DNA from: Streptomyces curacoi
Lineage (GTDB): Bacteria; Actinomycetota; Actinomycetes; Streptomycetales; Streptomycetaceae
Direction of reading: 5' to 3'
DNA length: 64,000 nucleotides
Assembly: GCF_001513975.1 (NCBI RefSeq)
Contig: NZ_KQ947990.1
Location: 484,336-548,335 of the forward strand
Below the pieces are notes generated by a model. That model was not told the DNA's origin, ran no database searches, and saw only the letters and a program-made list of their open reading frames with translations. This document shows, one piece after another, positions 25,204-33,844 of this stretch (position 1 is its first letter; the number at the start of each line of letters is the position of its first letter). A program made the position numbers and the translations under genes.

Positions 25204-26181
25204 GTGAACGCAACCAGTCCCGAAGCCGCCCCAGGCCGCATCGTCCTGCTCACCACCAGCCACCGGGTCGCGCCCGGCCTGCTGTCCTGGCCCGCCTGGC
25301 AGGCGCTGCACGGCGCCGACCGTGTGCTGTGCGCGGACGGTGCGCATCCGCAGCTGCCCTATCTGCGCGAGGCCGGGATCACGGTCGACGAGGCCGCCCC
25401 CACCGCCGAGGAACTGATCGACGCGTGCGCCGGCGGCCGTACGGTCGTGGTCGTCGCGACGGGTGAGGGCGAGCCGGCGCTGACGGACGGCCTGGCCCGC
25501 CTCGCGGGCTCCGGACGCGTCAGCATGCCGGCGCTGGAGCTGCTCCCCGCCTCCTACGATCTGCCCGGCGCCCGCCTCCTGGACCTCGTCCAGGTCATGG
25601 ACCGCATCCGCGCCGAGTGCCCCTGGTCCTCCCAGCAGACCCACAAGGGCCTGGCGAAGTACGGCATCGAGGAGGCGTACGAACTCGTCGAGGCGATCGA
25701 GGACGGCGACCGCGACGAGCTCCGCGAGGAACTGGGCGACGTCCTGCTGCAGGTCGTCTTCCACGCCCGCATCGCAGAGGAGGACGCGGAGGAGCCCTTC
25801 TCGATCGACGACGTGGCCGGCGGCATCGTCGCCAAGCTCATCCACCGCCACCCCCATGTCTTCGGGGACGAGACGGCGACGACCCCCGAGGAGGTCAAGG
25901 AGCACTGGCTGCGCACGAAGGCGGTCGAGAAGCAGCGGGAGTCGGTGACGGAGGGCATACCCCTCGGCCAGCCGGGCCTCGCACTCGCGTCGAAGCTGGC
26001 GTCCCGGGTCCGGACGGCGGGCCTGGACGTACCGCTGCCGACAGGAGAGGGCATCGGCTACGAACTGCTCGCGATGGCGGTGCGGGCGGAGGCGGCCGGG
26101 GTGGATCCGGAGGCGGCACTGCGGGTCGCCGCGCGGGCTTATCGGGATGCGGTGCGGGCTGCTGAGGGGCTTTCTGGTTAG
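25204..26181 (+). CDS. mazG: Nucleoside triphosphate pyrophosphohydrolase MazG
   Basis: 325 residues. The MazG fold starts near residue 122 (LLDLVQVMDRIRAECPWSSQQTH), with the metal-binding EEAYELVEAIEDGDRDELREELGD E-x-x-E/E-x-x-D pattern. The second half (HVFGDETATTPEEVKEHW) is the usual MazG continuation. The extra N-terminal ~115 residues form a methylase-like (YabN-type) region seen in actinobacterial MazG. The enzyme hydrolyses abnormal or excess NTPs to NMP and pyrophosphate. GTG 25204 is chosen; a longer form from 25186 has no ribosome site. Confidence 0.93.
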   Translation: MNATSPEAAPGRIVLLTTSHRVAPGLLSWPAWQALHGADRVLCADGAHPQLPYLREAGITVDEAAPTAEELIDACAGGRTVVVVATGEGEPALTDGLARLAGSGRVSMPALELLPASYDLPGARLLDLVQVMDRIRAECPWSSQQTHKGLAKYGIEEAYELVEAIEDGDRDELREELGDVLLQVVFHARIAEEDAEEPFSIDDVAGGIVAKLIHRHPHVFGDETATTPEEVKEHWLRTKAVEKQRESVTEGIPLGQPGLALASKLASRVRTAGLDVPLPTGEGIGYELLAMAVRAEAAGVDPEAALRVAARAYRDAVRAAEGLSG

Positions 26182-26223
26182 TACCGTGGGACCAACGGGT
26201 GGGTGCGAGACGCGGGAGCTTGT

Positions 26224-27903
26224 ATGGGGCGGGAGTTAGGGCGACGGCCGGAGCTTGTCCACTGCCCCGACTGCAGCGACTACCGGCCCAGGAGTGAGGC
26301 CGGCTGCGCTGAGTGCGGTCAAGCCCTGTCGATCGTCGGCTCCGGCACGCACGACAAGGTTCACGTCGCCCGTGACCATGTCGACTTGAGCCAGGGAACC
26401 TTCCACGGCCCCGTCATCGGCGTCCAGAACAACTACAGCCACGTGCCCACCGGGTCCGCCCGCGCAGACGGCTGGCCCGAGTTCGGCGAGTTCCGGCGGC
26501 TCGCTCTCGGTGTCCGCCCAGCCCACCGATCCGGCGACGAGCCCGTGCTGCCGCCGTACGTGCCGCGCGACTGCGACGCCCAACTGGACAGGCTGTTCGC
26601 ACGAGGCTTGCAGAACGGCGGCTTGATCGTGGTCACCGGCGAGCCGCTGTCCGGCAGGACGAGCACGGCCTGGGCCGTGCTGAACCGTGCCGTGAGCAAG
26701 GACATCCGCCTGTTCCAGGCCCCTCCCGGCGCGGACCTCAGTGGCCTTCCCGCCGCACTGGGAGGCCGCGACAGCAAGCGCACCTATGTGGTGTGGCTGG
26801 ACGACCTCGAGGGCCACCTGGGCGAGCAGGGACTGACGGCGGCCCTCCTGGCTCAGCTGACCCAGCCGGGCGTGCTCGTCCTTGCCACCATGCGCGACGA
26901 GGCGTACGACGCCTACCGCTTCGGCGACCACGACAACGACCGTGTTCTGAGCGGGGCCTGCGCGGTCGAGCTGTCCTGCCGCTGGAGTGAAACGGAGCTG
27001 TCACGCCTTGAGCAGACCGGAGCTCCCCTGCTTCAGGAAGCCGTGCGCCGGCGCGGCGAGCTGGGGGTCACCCAGTTCCTCGCGCTCGGTCCGGAGCTCT
27101 GGGAGGAGTGGCGCCGGGCACGCCGTCCGGCGGGGCAGCCGGGCGGGTATCTGTTGGTGCGGGCCGCGGTCGACGCGGCTCGTTGCGGGCTGACGCGAGC
27201 ACTGCCGCTGAGTGTGTGGAAGTACATCCAGGGTGAGCACCTGGAGTGGGACGAACTGTCCCCTGAAGGAGAGGTGGAGGACGACCTGGCGTGGGCGGTC
27301 AAGCCCCGGTTCGGTGTCGCCGGGCTCCTCGTCCCCGGTGAGGAGAAGGACACCTGGCGGGCCAATGGGGCACTCGTGGCGAACGCATCGCTCTCCACGG
27401 ACAGGCCGCTGTCGGACGCCCACCTGTGGCTGGTCCTGGCCGACGTGGCAAAACAGCACAGTCCGGCCGAGTTCGACGACGTGGTGCGGGCCGGCCGTGC
27501 GGCCGTCCGGACATCGGACGAGCCTGACCTGTACGTACTCGCCACACTCGCCGGCTGGGCCGGTGACGACGCCGACGCGAAGCACTGGTACCGCCGACTT
27601 GTCGAGCGGAATCCGCGCATGGGCATGGGCTTCGCCGAGTACCTGGCCGACCGCGGTGAATACATCGAGGCGTTTCGCCAGCTGGAGACGGCCGCGCTCG
27701 CCGGGAGCATCGCTGCGAAGTCCGAGCTGGGCTTCCTGCTCCTCTCCCGCGCCGAACACTGGCTGGCCACGGCCGTCGAGGCGGGCGCCAAACGGGCGGC
27801 TCCCGCCCTCTCCGCCCTCCGCAAGGCCGGCCTCGGAAGCCAGCTACCGTCGAAGAGTGACCAACCAGCCCCACCCTCCGCTCCCCAGCTCCGCAGGCCC
27901 TGA
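26224..27903 (+). CDS. Zinc-ribbon P-loop (STAND-like) ATPase with TPR/Sel1-like C-terminus; contains a TTA codon
   Basis: 559 residues. A zinc ribbon uses Cys14, Cys17, Cys28 and Cys31. A short G/N-rich stretch (HGPVIGVQNNYSH, about 61-73) resembles N-terminal linkers of actinobacterial conflict-type NTPases. A P-loop follows: GEPLSGRT at 139-146, with Arg in place of the usual Lys, and Walker B YVVWLDDLE near 190. The last 150 residues look like TPR/Sel1 helical repeats (DAKHWYRRLVERNPRMGMGF). Codon 5 is TTA (26236-26238), so translation should need bldA. ATG 26224 has GGGAG 5 nt upstream. Function unknown; a signalling or defence role is inference. Confidence 0.75.
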   Translation: MGRELGRRPELVHCPDCSDYRPRSEAGCAECGQALSIVGSGTHDKVHVARDHVDLSQGTFHGPVIGVQNNYSHVPTGSARADGWPEFGEFRRLALGVRPAHRSGDEPVLPPYVPRDCDAQLDRLFARGLQNGGLIVVTGEPLSGRTSTAWAVLNRAVSKDIRLFQAPPGADLSGLPAALGGRDSKRTYVVWLDDLEGHLGEQGLTAALLAQLTQPGVLVLATMRDEAYDAYRFGDHDNDRVLSGACAVELSCRWSETELSRLEQTGAPLLQEAVRRRGELGVTQFLALGPELWEEWRRARRPAGQPGGYLLVRAAVDAARCGLTRALPLSVWKYIQGEHLEWDELSPEGEVEDDLAWAVKPRFGVAGLLVPGEEKDTWRANGALVANASLSTDRPLSDAHLWLVLADVAKQHSPAEFDDVVRAGRAAVRTSDEPDLYVLATLAGWAGDDADAKHWYRRLVERNPRMGMGFAEYLADRGEYIEAFRQLETAALAGSIAAKSELGFLLLSRAEHWLATAVEAGAKRAAPALSALRKAGLGSQLPSKSDQPAPPSAPQLRRP

Positions 27904-29137
27904 CCTCTTCACCTGGGAGTTCGCCACCAACCCCTACCCCGCCTACGCCTGGCTCCGCGACCACGCCCCCGTCCACAAGACCCGCCTCCCCAGCGGCGTG
28001 GAGGCCTGGCTGGTCACCCGCTACGCCGACGCCAAGCAGACCCTCGCCGACAATCGCCTCTCCAAGAACCCGGCCCACCACGACGAGCCCGCCCACGCCA
28101 AGGGCAAGACGGGCATTCCGGGTGAGCGCAAGGCCGAGTTGATGACGCACCTGCTCAACATCGACCCGCCGGACCACACCCGCCTGCGCCGGCTGGTCAG
28201 CAAGGCCTTCACCCCGCGCCGAGTAGCCGAGTTCGCCCCCCGCGTACAGGAGCTCACCGACCACCTCATCGACCAGTTCGCCGCCGAGGGGACCGCCGAC
28301 CTCATCCACGAGTTCGCCTTCCCGCTCCCCATCTACGCGATCTGCGACCTGCTCGGCGTCCCCCGCGAGGACCAGGACGACTTCCGGGACTGGGCGGGCA
28401 TGATGATCCGCCACCAGGGCGGCCCCAGGGGCGGCGTCGCGCGGTCGGTGAAGAAGATGCGCGGTTATCTCGCCGACCTCATCCACCGCAAGCGCGAGGC
28501 ACTCCCCGACACGCCCACCCCCGGCGAGGACCTCATCTCCGGCCTCATCCGCGCCTCCGACCACGGCGAGCACCTCACCGAGAACGAGGCCGCGGCCATG
28601 GCCTTCATCCTGCTGTTCGCCGGCTTCGAGACGACCGTGAACCTCATCGGCAACGGCACCTTCGCCCTGCTCACCCACCCCGAGCAGCGCGCCCGCCTCC
28701 AGGCCTCCCTCGCCGCCGAGGAGACCGGCCTGCTCGAAACCGGCGTAGAGGAACTCCTCCGCTACGACGGCCCCGTGGAGCTCGCCACCTGGCGGTTCGC
28801 CACCGAACCGCTCACCATCGGCGGGCAGCGCATCGCACCCGGCGACCCGGTCCTGGTCGTCCTGGCCGCCGCCGACCGGGATCCGGAGCGGTTCGCCGAT
28901 CCCGACGTCCTCGACCTCGGCCGCCGCGACAACCAGCACCTCGGCTACGGCCACGGCATCCACTACTGCCTCGGCGCCCCGCTCGCCCGCCTGGAGGGCC
29001 AGACCGCCCTCGCCACCGTCCTCACCCGCCTCCCGGACCTCCGACTCGCGGTGGACCCGGCCGAGTTGCGGTGGCGGGGCGGGCTCATCATGCGTGGACT
29101 GCGCACGCTGCCAGTGGAGTTCACGCCAATCCCGTAG
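27857..29137 (+). CDS. Cytochrome P450
   Basis: 426 residues with every P450 landmark. The I-helix reads LLFAGFETTVNL near 253, the K-helix ExxR lies in VEELLRYDGPVE, and the heme-binding loop GYGHGIHYCLGAPLARLEG has the cysteine ligand near residue 371. It is soluble, class I, and needs ferredoxin and reductase partners, which are not encoded nearby. It resembles the CYP105/107-type Streptomyces enzymes that hydroxylate macrolides or xenobiotics; the substrate is unknown. GTG 27857 lies inside the 3' end of the upstream ATPase gene, giving a 47-bp out-of-frame overlap. Confidence 0.93.
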   Translation: MTNQPHPPLPSSAGPDLFTWEFATNPYPAYAWLRDHAPVHKTRLPSGVEAWLVTRYADAKQTLADNRLSKNPAHHDEPAHAKGKTGIPGERKAELMTHLLNIDPPDHTRLRRLVSKAFTPRRVAEFAPRVQELTDHLIDQFAAEGTADLIHEFAFPLPIYAICDLLGVPREDQDDFRDWAGMMIRHQGGPRGGVARSVKKMRGYLADLIHRKREALPDTPTPGEDLISGLIRASDHGEHLTENEAAAMAFILLFAGFETTVNLIGNGTFALLTHPEQRARLQASLAAEETGLLETGVEELLRYDGPVELATWRFATEPLTIGGQRIAPGDPVLVVLAAADRDPERFADPDVLDLGRRDNQHLGYGHGIHYCLGAPLARLEGQTALATVLTRLPDLRLAVDPAELRWRGGLIMRGLRTLPVEFTPIP

Positions 29138-29333
29138 GAGCGAACTGCTCTGCCTACCCCGCATTGCCGTCTCGCACACCCAAAGATGAAGAGCCCTCAA
29201 GTCTGTGATCTTCACGTGATCTACGCGGCATTAACTTGTGACAAGTGATCGACTGCCTATACGTTCACGGATCAGCGCGGCGCCCCGCACCACCTGTCGC
29301 GCCGGTCATCGCTGTCTCGCGAAAGGTCCCCGC

Positions 29334-30389
29334 ATGCTCTCCGGGAACGGTCGTCACCGTCGCCCCCGTCAGGCTCCGGCACTCCTCGTCGCGGCCGGAG
29401 TGACCGGCTCCGCCATCGCCATCCCGCTCCTCGGCGCCACGGGCGCGAGCGCCGCCGACGGCACCGTGTGGGACAAGGTCGCCGAGTGCGAGAGCGGCGG
29501 CTCCTGGAGCGCCGACACCGGCAACGGGCACTACGGCGGACTGCAGCTGACCCAGGACGAGTGGGAGCAGTACGGCGGTCTCGACTACGCCTCCAGCCCC
29601 GACCTGGCGAGCCGCTCCCAGCAGATCTCCGTGGCTCAGAAGCTCCTGGCGGCCCAGGGCACCGCCCCTTGGGGTACCTGCGCGATCGTGAACGGGCTCA
29701 CCAAGGACTCCGGATCCATCGACCTCGACACCGGAGTGGCTGAGGACTCGCCCTCCGAGGTGTCCGGTTCCTCCGGTCTGCTGGATTCGTCCAATTCCTC
29801 CAGCTCATCCGACTCGTCCGGCTCGGCCGATTCAGCCGACCCGTCGAACACCGCCGACTCGTCCAACGCGTCGAGTACGCCCAGCGGTTCTTCCGGGACG
29901 CCGAGCGATTCGTCCGGCGAGTCATCCAGCGATTCGTCCGAATCGTCGCAAGATGCTTCCTCTTCGCCCTCCTCGTCCGACAAGGCGGACAACTCCGCGA
30001 AGTCCGATGTGTCGTCCGACACGGGGGTCTCGCAGTCGCCCGACAGCTCCCCGGTGGAGACGGCCGAGGGTGAAGAAGAGGGTGATGGGGAGCAAGGGGC
30101 GGGCTCCTGGGGCCTCGTCGACACCGGGGCGGTCGACGCCGGAGCGAGTGGTTCCGGGCGTCATCGCGGTGCCAGTGCCGACGAGAGCGGGGTCACCGAC
30201 ACCGCCGCCAAGTCCTCCGGCCGCCATGCCTCGTACACCGTCCGCGCCGGCGACACGCTCGCGTCCATCGCCGACTCCCTTGAGCTCGACGGCGGATGGT
30301 CCGCGCTCTACGACGCGAACAAGCGCGCCATCGGTACTGACGCGAACCACATCTTCCCCGGTCAGACCCTGGAAGTCCCTGCCGAATAG
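29334..30389 (+). CDS. Resuscitation-promoting-factor-like secreted muralytic enzyme with LysM domain
   Basis: 351 residues. Signal peptide to about 42 (GATGASA), then the Rpf domain (VWDKVAECESGGSWSADTGN, with catalytic Glu in AECESGG, ending GTCA). A very Ser/Asp-rich low-complexity linker spans about 130-290. The C-terminal LysM (ASYTVRAGDTLASIADSLEL to IFPGQTLEV) binds peptidoglycan. Rpf proteins cleave the glycan strand and promote spore germination. By position it corresponds to the second Rpf next to eno in S. coelicolor (RpfC by my recollection). It has no riboswitch leader, unlike its neighbour. Confidence 0.9.
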   Translation: MLSGNGRHRRPRQAPALLVAAGVTGSAIAIPLLGATGASAADGTVWDKVAECESGGSWSADTGNGHYGGLQLTQDEWEQYGGLDYASSPDLASRSQQISVAQKLLAAQGTAPWGTCAIVNGLTKDSGSIDLDTGVAEDSPSEVSGSSGLLDSSNSSSSSDSSGSADSADPSNTADSSNASSTPSGSSGTPSDSSGESSSDSSESSQDASSSPSSSDKADNSAKSDVSSDTGVSQSPDSSPVETAEGEEEGDGEQGAGSWGLVDTGAVDAGASGSGRHRGASADESGVTDTAAKSSGRHASYTVRAGDTLASIADSLELDGGWSALYDANKRAIGTDANHIFPGQTLEVPAE

Positions 30390-30550
30390 GGCGAAAAGCA
30401 GCGGGAGTTCGGGTCCCGCTTCACACCTGAATGTCCGTTTTAGATGCAGTGAGAGATAGATCTCAGAAGCCCTGATCGTCTTTGTAATTCGGCGAAACGC
30501 GTGTCTACGGTCATGACCGCTCGCCACCGCGAGCCCCGGCTGCCGCAACG

Positions 30551-30770
30551 CCGAATCCTGCCAGCGGCCGCACGGGAACAGTCGTCGCGTCAAGCGCCGT
30601 AGGCAGGAGCGGGGGACCCAAGGTAGGCGCCGGGTCCGGCAGTTGAGGCCCTTCGGGGTCGGACGGCCGGAGTCGGCTTGGGGTGAAGTCGCGCACCAGG
30701 CACCAGCGGTGCGCGGCCGGGCAACTCAACCGGCCCGAACCCGACAGCTCACCTCGCAGGCGTCGGTGAG
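30551..30770 (+). promoter_or_regulatory. c-di-AMP (ydaO/yuaA) riboswitch leader of rpfA
   Basis: The 390-bp leader of the second rpf gene holds the conserved ydaO landmarks in order. They are CCGAATCCTGCC (30551), its partner GGCAGGAGCGGGGGACCCA (30602-30620), GGGGTGAA (30680-30687), and the 3' block with GCCGG-GCAACTCAA-CCGGC and CCGACAGCTCACCTCGCAGG (30742-30761). A final hairpin CTCACC/GGTGAG sits just before the ribosome site. In S. coelicolor, c-di-AMP is known to control rpfA through this class. Ligand binding is expected to lower expression. Confidence 0.9.
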
Positions 30771-30781
30771 GGGATCTCTCC

Positions 30782-31474
30782 ATGCTGTTTTCCGGCAAGG
30801 GCAAGCACCGTCGTCCGTCCAAGGCCGCTCGCGCCATAGCCGTCGTCGGCGTCACCGGCGCCGCCGCCGTGGCCGCCCCGCTCATGGCGGCCGGCAGCGC
30901 CTCCGCCGCCACCGCCGCCGAGTGGGACGCCGTCGCCCAGTGCGAGTCCGGCGGCAACTGGTCCATCAACACCGGCAACGGCTACTACGGCGGTCTGCAG
31001 TTCTCCGCCTCCACCTGGGCCGCGTACGGCGGCACGCAGTACGCCGCCACCGCCGACCAGGCCACCAAGGCGCAGCAGATCGAGATCGCCGAGAAGGTCC
31101 TCGCGGGCCAGGGCAAGGGCGCCTGGCCGCACTGCGGTGTGAACCTGTCCAGCGCCCCCTACAGCGGCGGCGCCGGCAGCAGCTCCTCCGGCAGCACCGC
31201 CTCGAACCAGTCGAGCGGCTCGACCGAGCAGCGCGCCTCCCGCTCCGCCGAGCGCCCGGCCGCCGAGAAGTCGACGAAGACCGTCACCACCCCGACCGGC
31301 AAGAAGGTCAAGAAGGGCGACGGCGAGTACAAGGTCGTCAAGGGCGACACCCTCAGCACCATCGCCGCGGAGCACGACGTCAAGGGCGGCTGGGAGAAGC
31401 TGTTCCAGCTGAACAAGGACATCGTCGAGGACGCCGACCTGATCTACCCGGGTCAGCAGCTGCACCTGAAGTAA
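30782..31474 (+). CDS. rpfA: Resuscitation-promoting factor RpfA (Rpf + LysM)
   Basis: 230 residues. Signal peptide to about 42 (AAGSASAA). The Rpf domain carries AEWDAVAQCESGGNWSINTG with the catalytic glutamate and disulfide cysteines. A Ser/Lys-rich linker and C-terminal LysM follow (GEYKVVKGDTLSTIAAEHDV to LIYPGQQLHLK). The secreted enzyme hydrolyses peptidoglycan during germination and growth resumption. Expression is governed by the c-di-AMP riboswitch directly upstream and ended by a strong terminator at 31601-31643. It shares its architecture with the gene at 29334 but has a much shorter linker. Confidence 0.93.
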   Translation: MLFSGKGKHRRPSKAARAIAVVGVTGAAAVAAPLMAAGSASAATAAEWDAVAQCESGGNWSINTGNGYYGGLQFSASTWAAYGGTQYAATADQATKAQQIEIAEKVLAGQGKGAWPHCGVNLSSAPYSGGAGSSSSGSTASNQSSGSTEQRASRSAERPAAEKSTKTVTTPTGKKVKKGDGEYKVVKGDTLSTIAAEHDVKGGWEKLFQLNKDIVEDADLIYPGQQLHLK

Positions 31475-31600
31475 TCCGGGGCCGCGGCAGGCCGAGGTAA
31501 CGAAGTATTGCGGCCTGCCGCTGAACCGCAGCGCTCTGCCGTCCGTGGCCTTCATAGTGAAGACCTCGTGAGGGCCTCCCCCGTCCCCCACGGGCTCCCC

Positions 31601-31643
31601 GCCCCGGTGCGTGTTCCCCCGTACGCACCGGGGCGGGGTTTTT
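31601..31643 (+). terminator. Rho-independent-like terminator after rpfA
   Basis: Perfect 11-bp stem GCCCCGGTGCG/CGCACCGGGGC around a 12-nt loop, followed by GGGGTTTTTC. The T-run makes it one of the clearest intrinsic terminators in the window. Confidence 0.9.
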
Positions 31644-31653
31644 CTTTCCCGCC

Positions 31654-31763
31654 GTGTCACCGGCCCCTCTGTGTCAGACCCCTCTGTGTCAGACCCCTCT
31701 GTGTCAGACCCCTCTGCGTCACCGACCCTTCTTGTCACCGACCCTTTATGTCACCGACCCTTT
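31654..31763. repeat. 15-bp tandem repeat array
   Basis: About seven tandem units of 15-16 bp. The first four are near CCCCTCTGTGTCAGA; the next three change to TCACCGACCCTT(T/C)-type units. The array lies between the rpfA terminator and the eno promoter. It is too short and uniform to be a CRISPR array. Confidence 0.85.
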
Positions 31764-31905
31764 GTTCCGGCGGGAAACAATGGGTACCGTTCGGTCCTGT
31801 CCACGGGACGGTCGGTCGGCTGCCGAGGTCCCCGAGGCGGTTAGGCTCTAGTCGCAAGGCTCACCGCCCCGCACTACCAGCGTCACATCCACGAAGGAGA
31901 TGCTC

Positions 31906-33186
31906 GTGCCGTCCATCGACGTCGTCGTAGCCCGGGAAATCCTGGACTCCCGAGGCAATCCCACGGTCGAGGTCGAGGTCGGCCTCGACGACGGCAGCAC
32001 GGGTCGTGCCGCCGTCCCGTCCGGCGCCTCGACGGGCGCCTTCGAGGCCATCGAGCTCCGCGACGGCGACCAGAACCGCTACCTGGGCAAGGGTGTCGAG
32101 AAGGCAGTCCTCGCCGTCATCGAGCAGATCGGCCCGGAGCTGGTCGGTTACGACGCCACCGAGCAGCGCCTGATCGACCAGGCCATGTTCGACCTGGACG
32201 CCACCGACAACAAGGGCTCCCTCGGCGCCAACGCCATCCTCGGCGTCTCGCTCGCCGTCGCCCACGCCGCCTCCGAGGCCAGCGACCTCCCGCTCTTCCG
32301 CTACCTGGGCGGCCCGAACGCGCACCTGCTGCCGGTGCCGATGATGAACATCCTGAACGGCGGCTCGCACGCCGACTCCAACGTGGACATCCAGGAGTTC
32401 ATGATCGCCCCGATCGGCGCGGAGTCCTTCTCCGAGGCCCTGCGCTGGGGCGCCGAGGTCTACCACACCCTGAAGAAGGTCCTGAAGAGCAAGGGCCTGG
32501 CCACCGGCCTCGGAGACGAGGGCGGCTTCGCCCCGAACCTCGGCTCCAACCGTGAGGCCCTCGACCTCATCCTGGAGGCCGTCAAGGAGGCCGGCTACAC
32601 CCCCGGCGAGCAGATCGCCCTCGCGCTCGACGTCGCCGCGTCCGAGTTCTACAAGGACGGCGTGTACGTCTTCGAGGGCAAGGAGCGCTCCGCCGCCGAG
32701 ATGACCGAGTACTACGCCGAGCTCGTCGAGGCGTACCCGCTCGTCTCCATCGAGGACCCGCTGTTCGAGGACGACTGGGAGGGCTGGAAGACCATCACCG
32801 CCAAGCTCGGTGACAAGGTCCAGCTCGTCGGCGACGACCTGTTCGTCACCAACCCCGAGCGCCTGGCCCGCGGCATCGAGGAGGGCGCGGCCAACGCGCT
32901 CCTGGTCAAGGTCAACCAGATCGGTTCGCTCACCGAGACCCTGGACGCCGTCGAGCTCGCCCAGCGCAACGGCTTCAAGTGCATGATGTCCCACCGCTCC
33001 GGCGAGACCGAGGACGTCACCATCGCCGACCTGGCCGTCGCCACCAACTGCGGCCAGATCAAGACCGGCGCCCCGGCCCGCTCCGAGCGCGTCGCCAAGT
33101 ACAACCAGCTGCTGCGCATCGAGGAGATCCTCGACGACGCGGCGGTGTACGCCGGGCGCAGCGCCTTCCCGCGCTTCAAGGGCTGA
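31906..33186 (+). CDS. eno: Enolase
   Basis: 426 residues; catalyses 2-phosphoglycerate to phosphoenolpyruvate in glycolysis. Conserved features include AREILDSRGNPTVE near the start, the SGASTG loop, GDEGGFAPNL, the metal-binding SIEDPLFEDDW and the signature LLVKVNQIGSLTETL, followed by MMSHRSGETED. Although ATG 31900 is in frame, the start is set at GTG 31906: AAGGAG lies 6 nt before it, and family proteins begin MPSIDVVVAREI. TAGGCT at 31842-31847 is a possible -10. The gene is followed by divIC. Confidence 0.98.
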   Translation: MPSIDVVVAREILDSRGNPTVEVEVGLDDGSTGRAAVPSGASTGAFEAIELRDGDQNRYLGKGVEKAVLAVIEQIGPELVGYDATEQRLIDQAMFDLDATDNKGSLGANAILGVSLAVAHAASEASDLPLFRYLGGPNAHLLPVPMMNILNGGSHADSNVDIQEFMIAPIGAESFSEALRWGAEVYHTLKKVLKSKGLATGLGDEGGFAPNLGSNREALDLILEAVKEAGYTPGEQIALALDVAASEFYKDGVYVFEGKERSAAEMTEYYAELVEAYPLVSIEDPLFEDDWEGWKTITAKLGDKVQLVGDDLFVTNPERLARGIEEGAANALLVKVNQIGSLTETLDAVELAQRNGFKCMMSHRSGETEDVTIADLAVATNCGQIKTGAPARSERVAKYNQLLRIEEILDDAAVYAGRSAFPRFKG

Positions 33187-33224
33187 CCTAGCCCCATACC
33201 GGGTTAAGGCTTAGCCAGTCGTAC

Positions 33225-33267
33225 GTACGTCCCCGTACTCGGTCCCGTACCGTGTGCGGGGACGTAC
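33225..33267. promoter_or_regulatory. Inverted repeat between eno and divIC
   Basis: GTACGTCCCCG (33225-33235) is repeated in inverted orientation as CGGGGACGTAC (33257-33267), an 11-bp perfect arm with a 21-bp spacer. It may terminate eno or act as a regulatory site in the divIC leader, since it ends 26 bp before that start. The position allows either role. Confidence 0.6.
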
Positions 33268-33292
33268 GCGTGTGAAACGGGAGGCGGGGAAC

Positions 33293-33769
33293 ATGGCCGT
33301 GAAGGACCGGGACCGGTTCTCCACAGCGACCAGGATCCGGTTGCTCGGCGAGCAGACGGCGGCCCGTGTCTACCGCTCCCAGACCAAGCGGCAGGCCCAG
33401 CGGTCCAGGCTCACCGGGCGCGCCGCGCTGCTCGCGCTGGTCCTGTGCTCACTCGTCGTGGCGCTCGCCTACCCGATAAGGCAGTACGTCTCCCAGCGCG
33501 CGGAGATCGCCGACATGCAGCGGCAGAAGGAGGAGGCCGCCCGGCGGGTCGAGCAGCTGCGCGACACCAAGGCACGCTGGCAGGACGACGCGTACGCCGA
33601 ACAGCAGATCCGGCAGCGGCTGCACTATGTGATGCCCGGGGAGATCGGTTACGTCGTGATCGACCCGGACGCGGCCAAGCAGTCGCGGACCGACCAGGGC
33701 GAGGCAGACCGCCCCTGGTACACGAACATCTGGGACGGGGTCGACAAGGCCGACGCCGCCGACCAGTGA
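33293..33769 (+). CDS. divIC: Septum formation initiator, FtsB/DivIC family
   Basis: 158 residues. A basic cytoplasmic N-terminus (about 45 residues) is followed by a single transmembrane helix (ALLALVLCSLVVALAYPI, about 48-66), a coiled coil (RAEIADMQRQKEEAARRVEQ) and the family end YAEQQIRQRLHYVMPGEIGY. It is a divisome scaffold protein working with FtsL and FtsQ; in Streptomyces it acts mainly in sporulation septation. ATG 33293 has GGGAGGCGGGG upstream. The eno-divIC-DUF501-ppx order is widely conserved in actinobacteria. Confidence 0.92.
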   Translation: MAVKDRDRFSTATRIRLLGEQTAARVYRSQTKRQAQRSRLTGRAALLALVLCSLVVALAYPIRQYVSQRAEIADMQRQKEEAARRVEQLRDTKARWQDDAYAEQQIRQRLHYVMPGEIGYVVIDPDAAKQSRTDQGEADRPWYTNIWDGVDKADAADQ

Positions 33770-33844
33770 GATCAGCGAGACAAGCGAACCGATCGTCCGG
33801 ACCGGCCGACGGATCGCCGACGAGAAGACGATGGAAAGACAGGC

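Noticed and set aside
31654..31763. CRISPR or attachment site in the 15-bp repeats
   Set aside because: Units are contiguous without spacers, and no integrase or element boundary is nearby.
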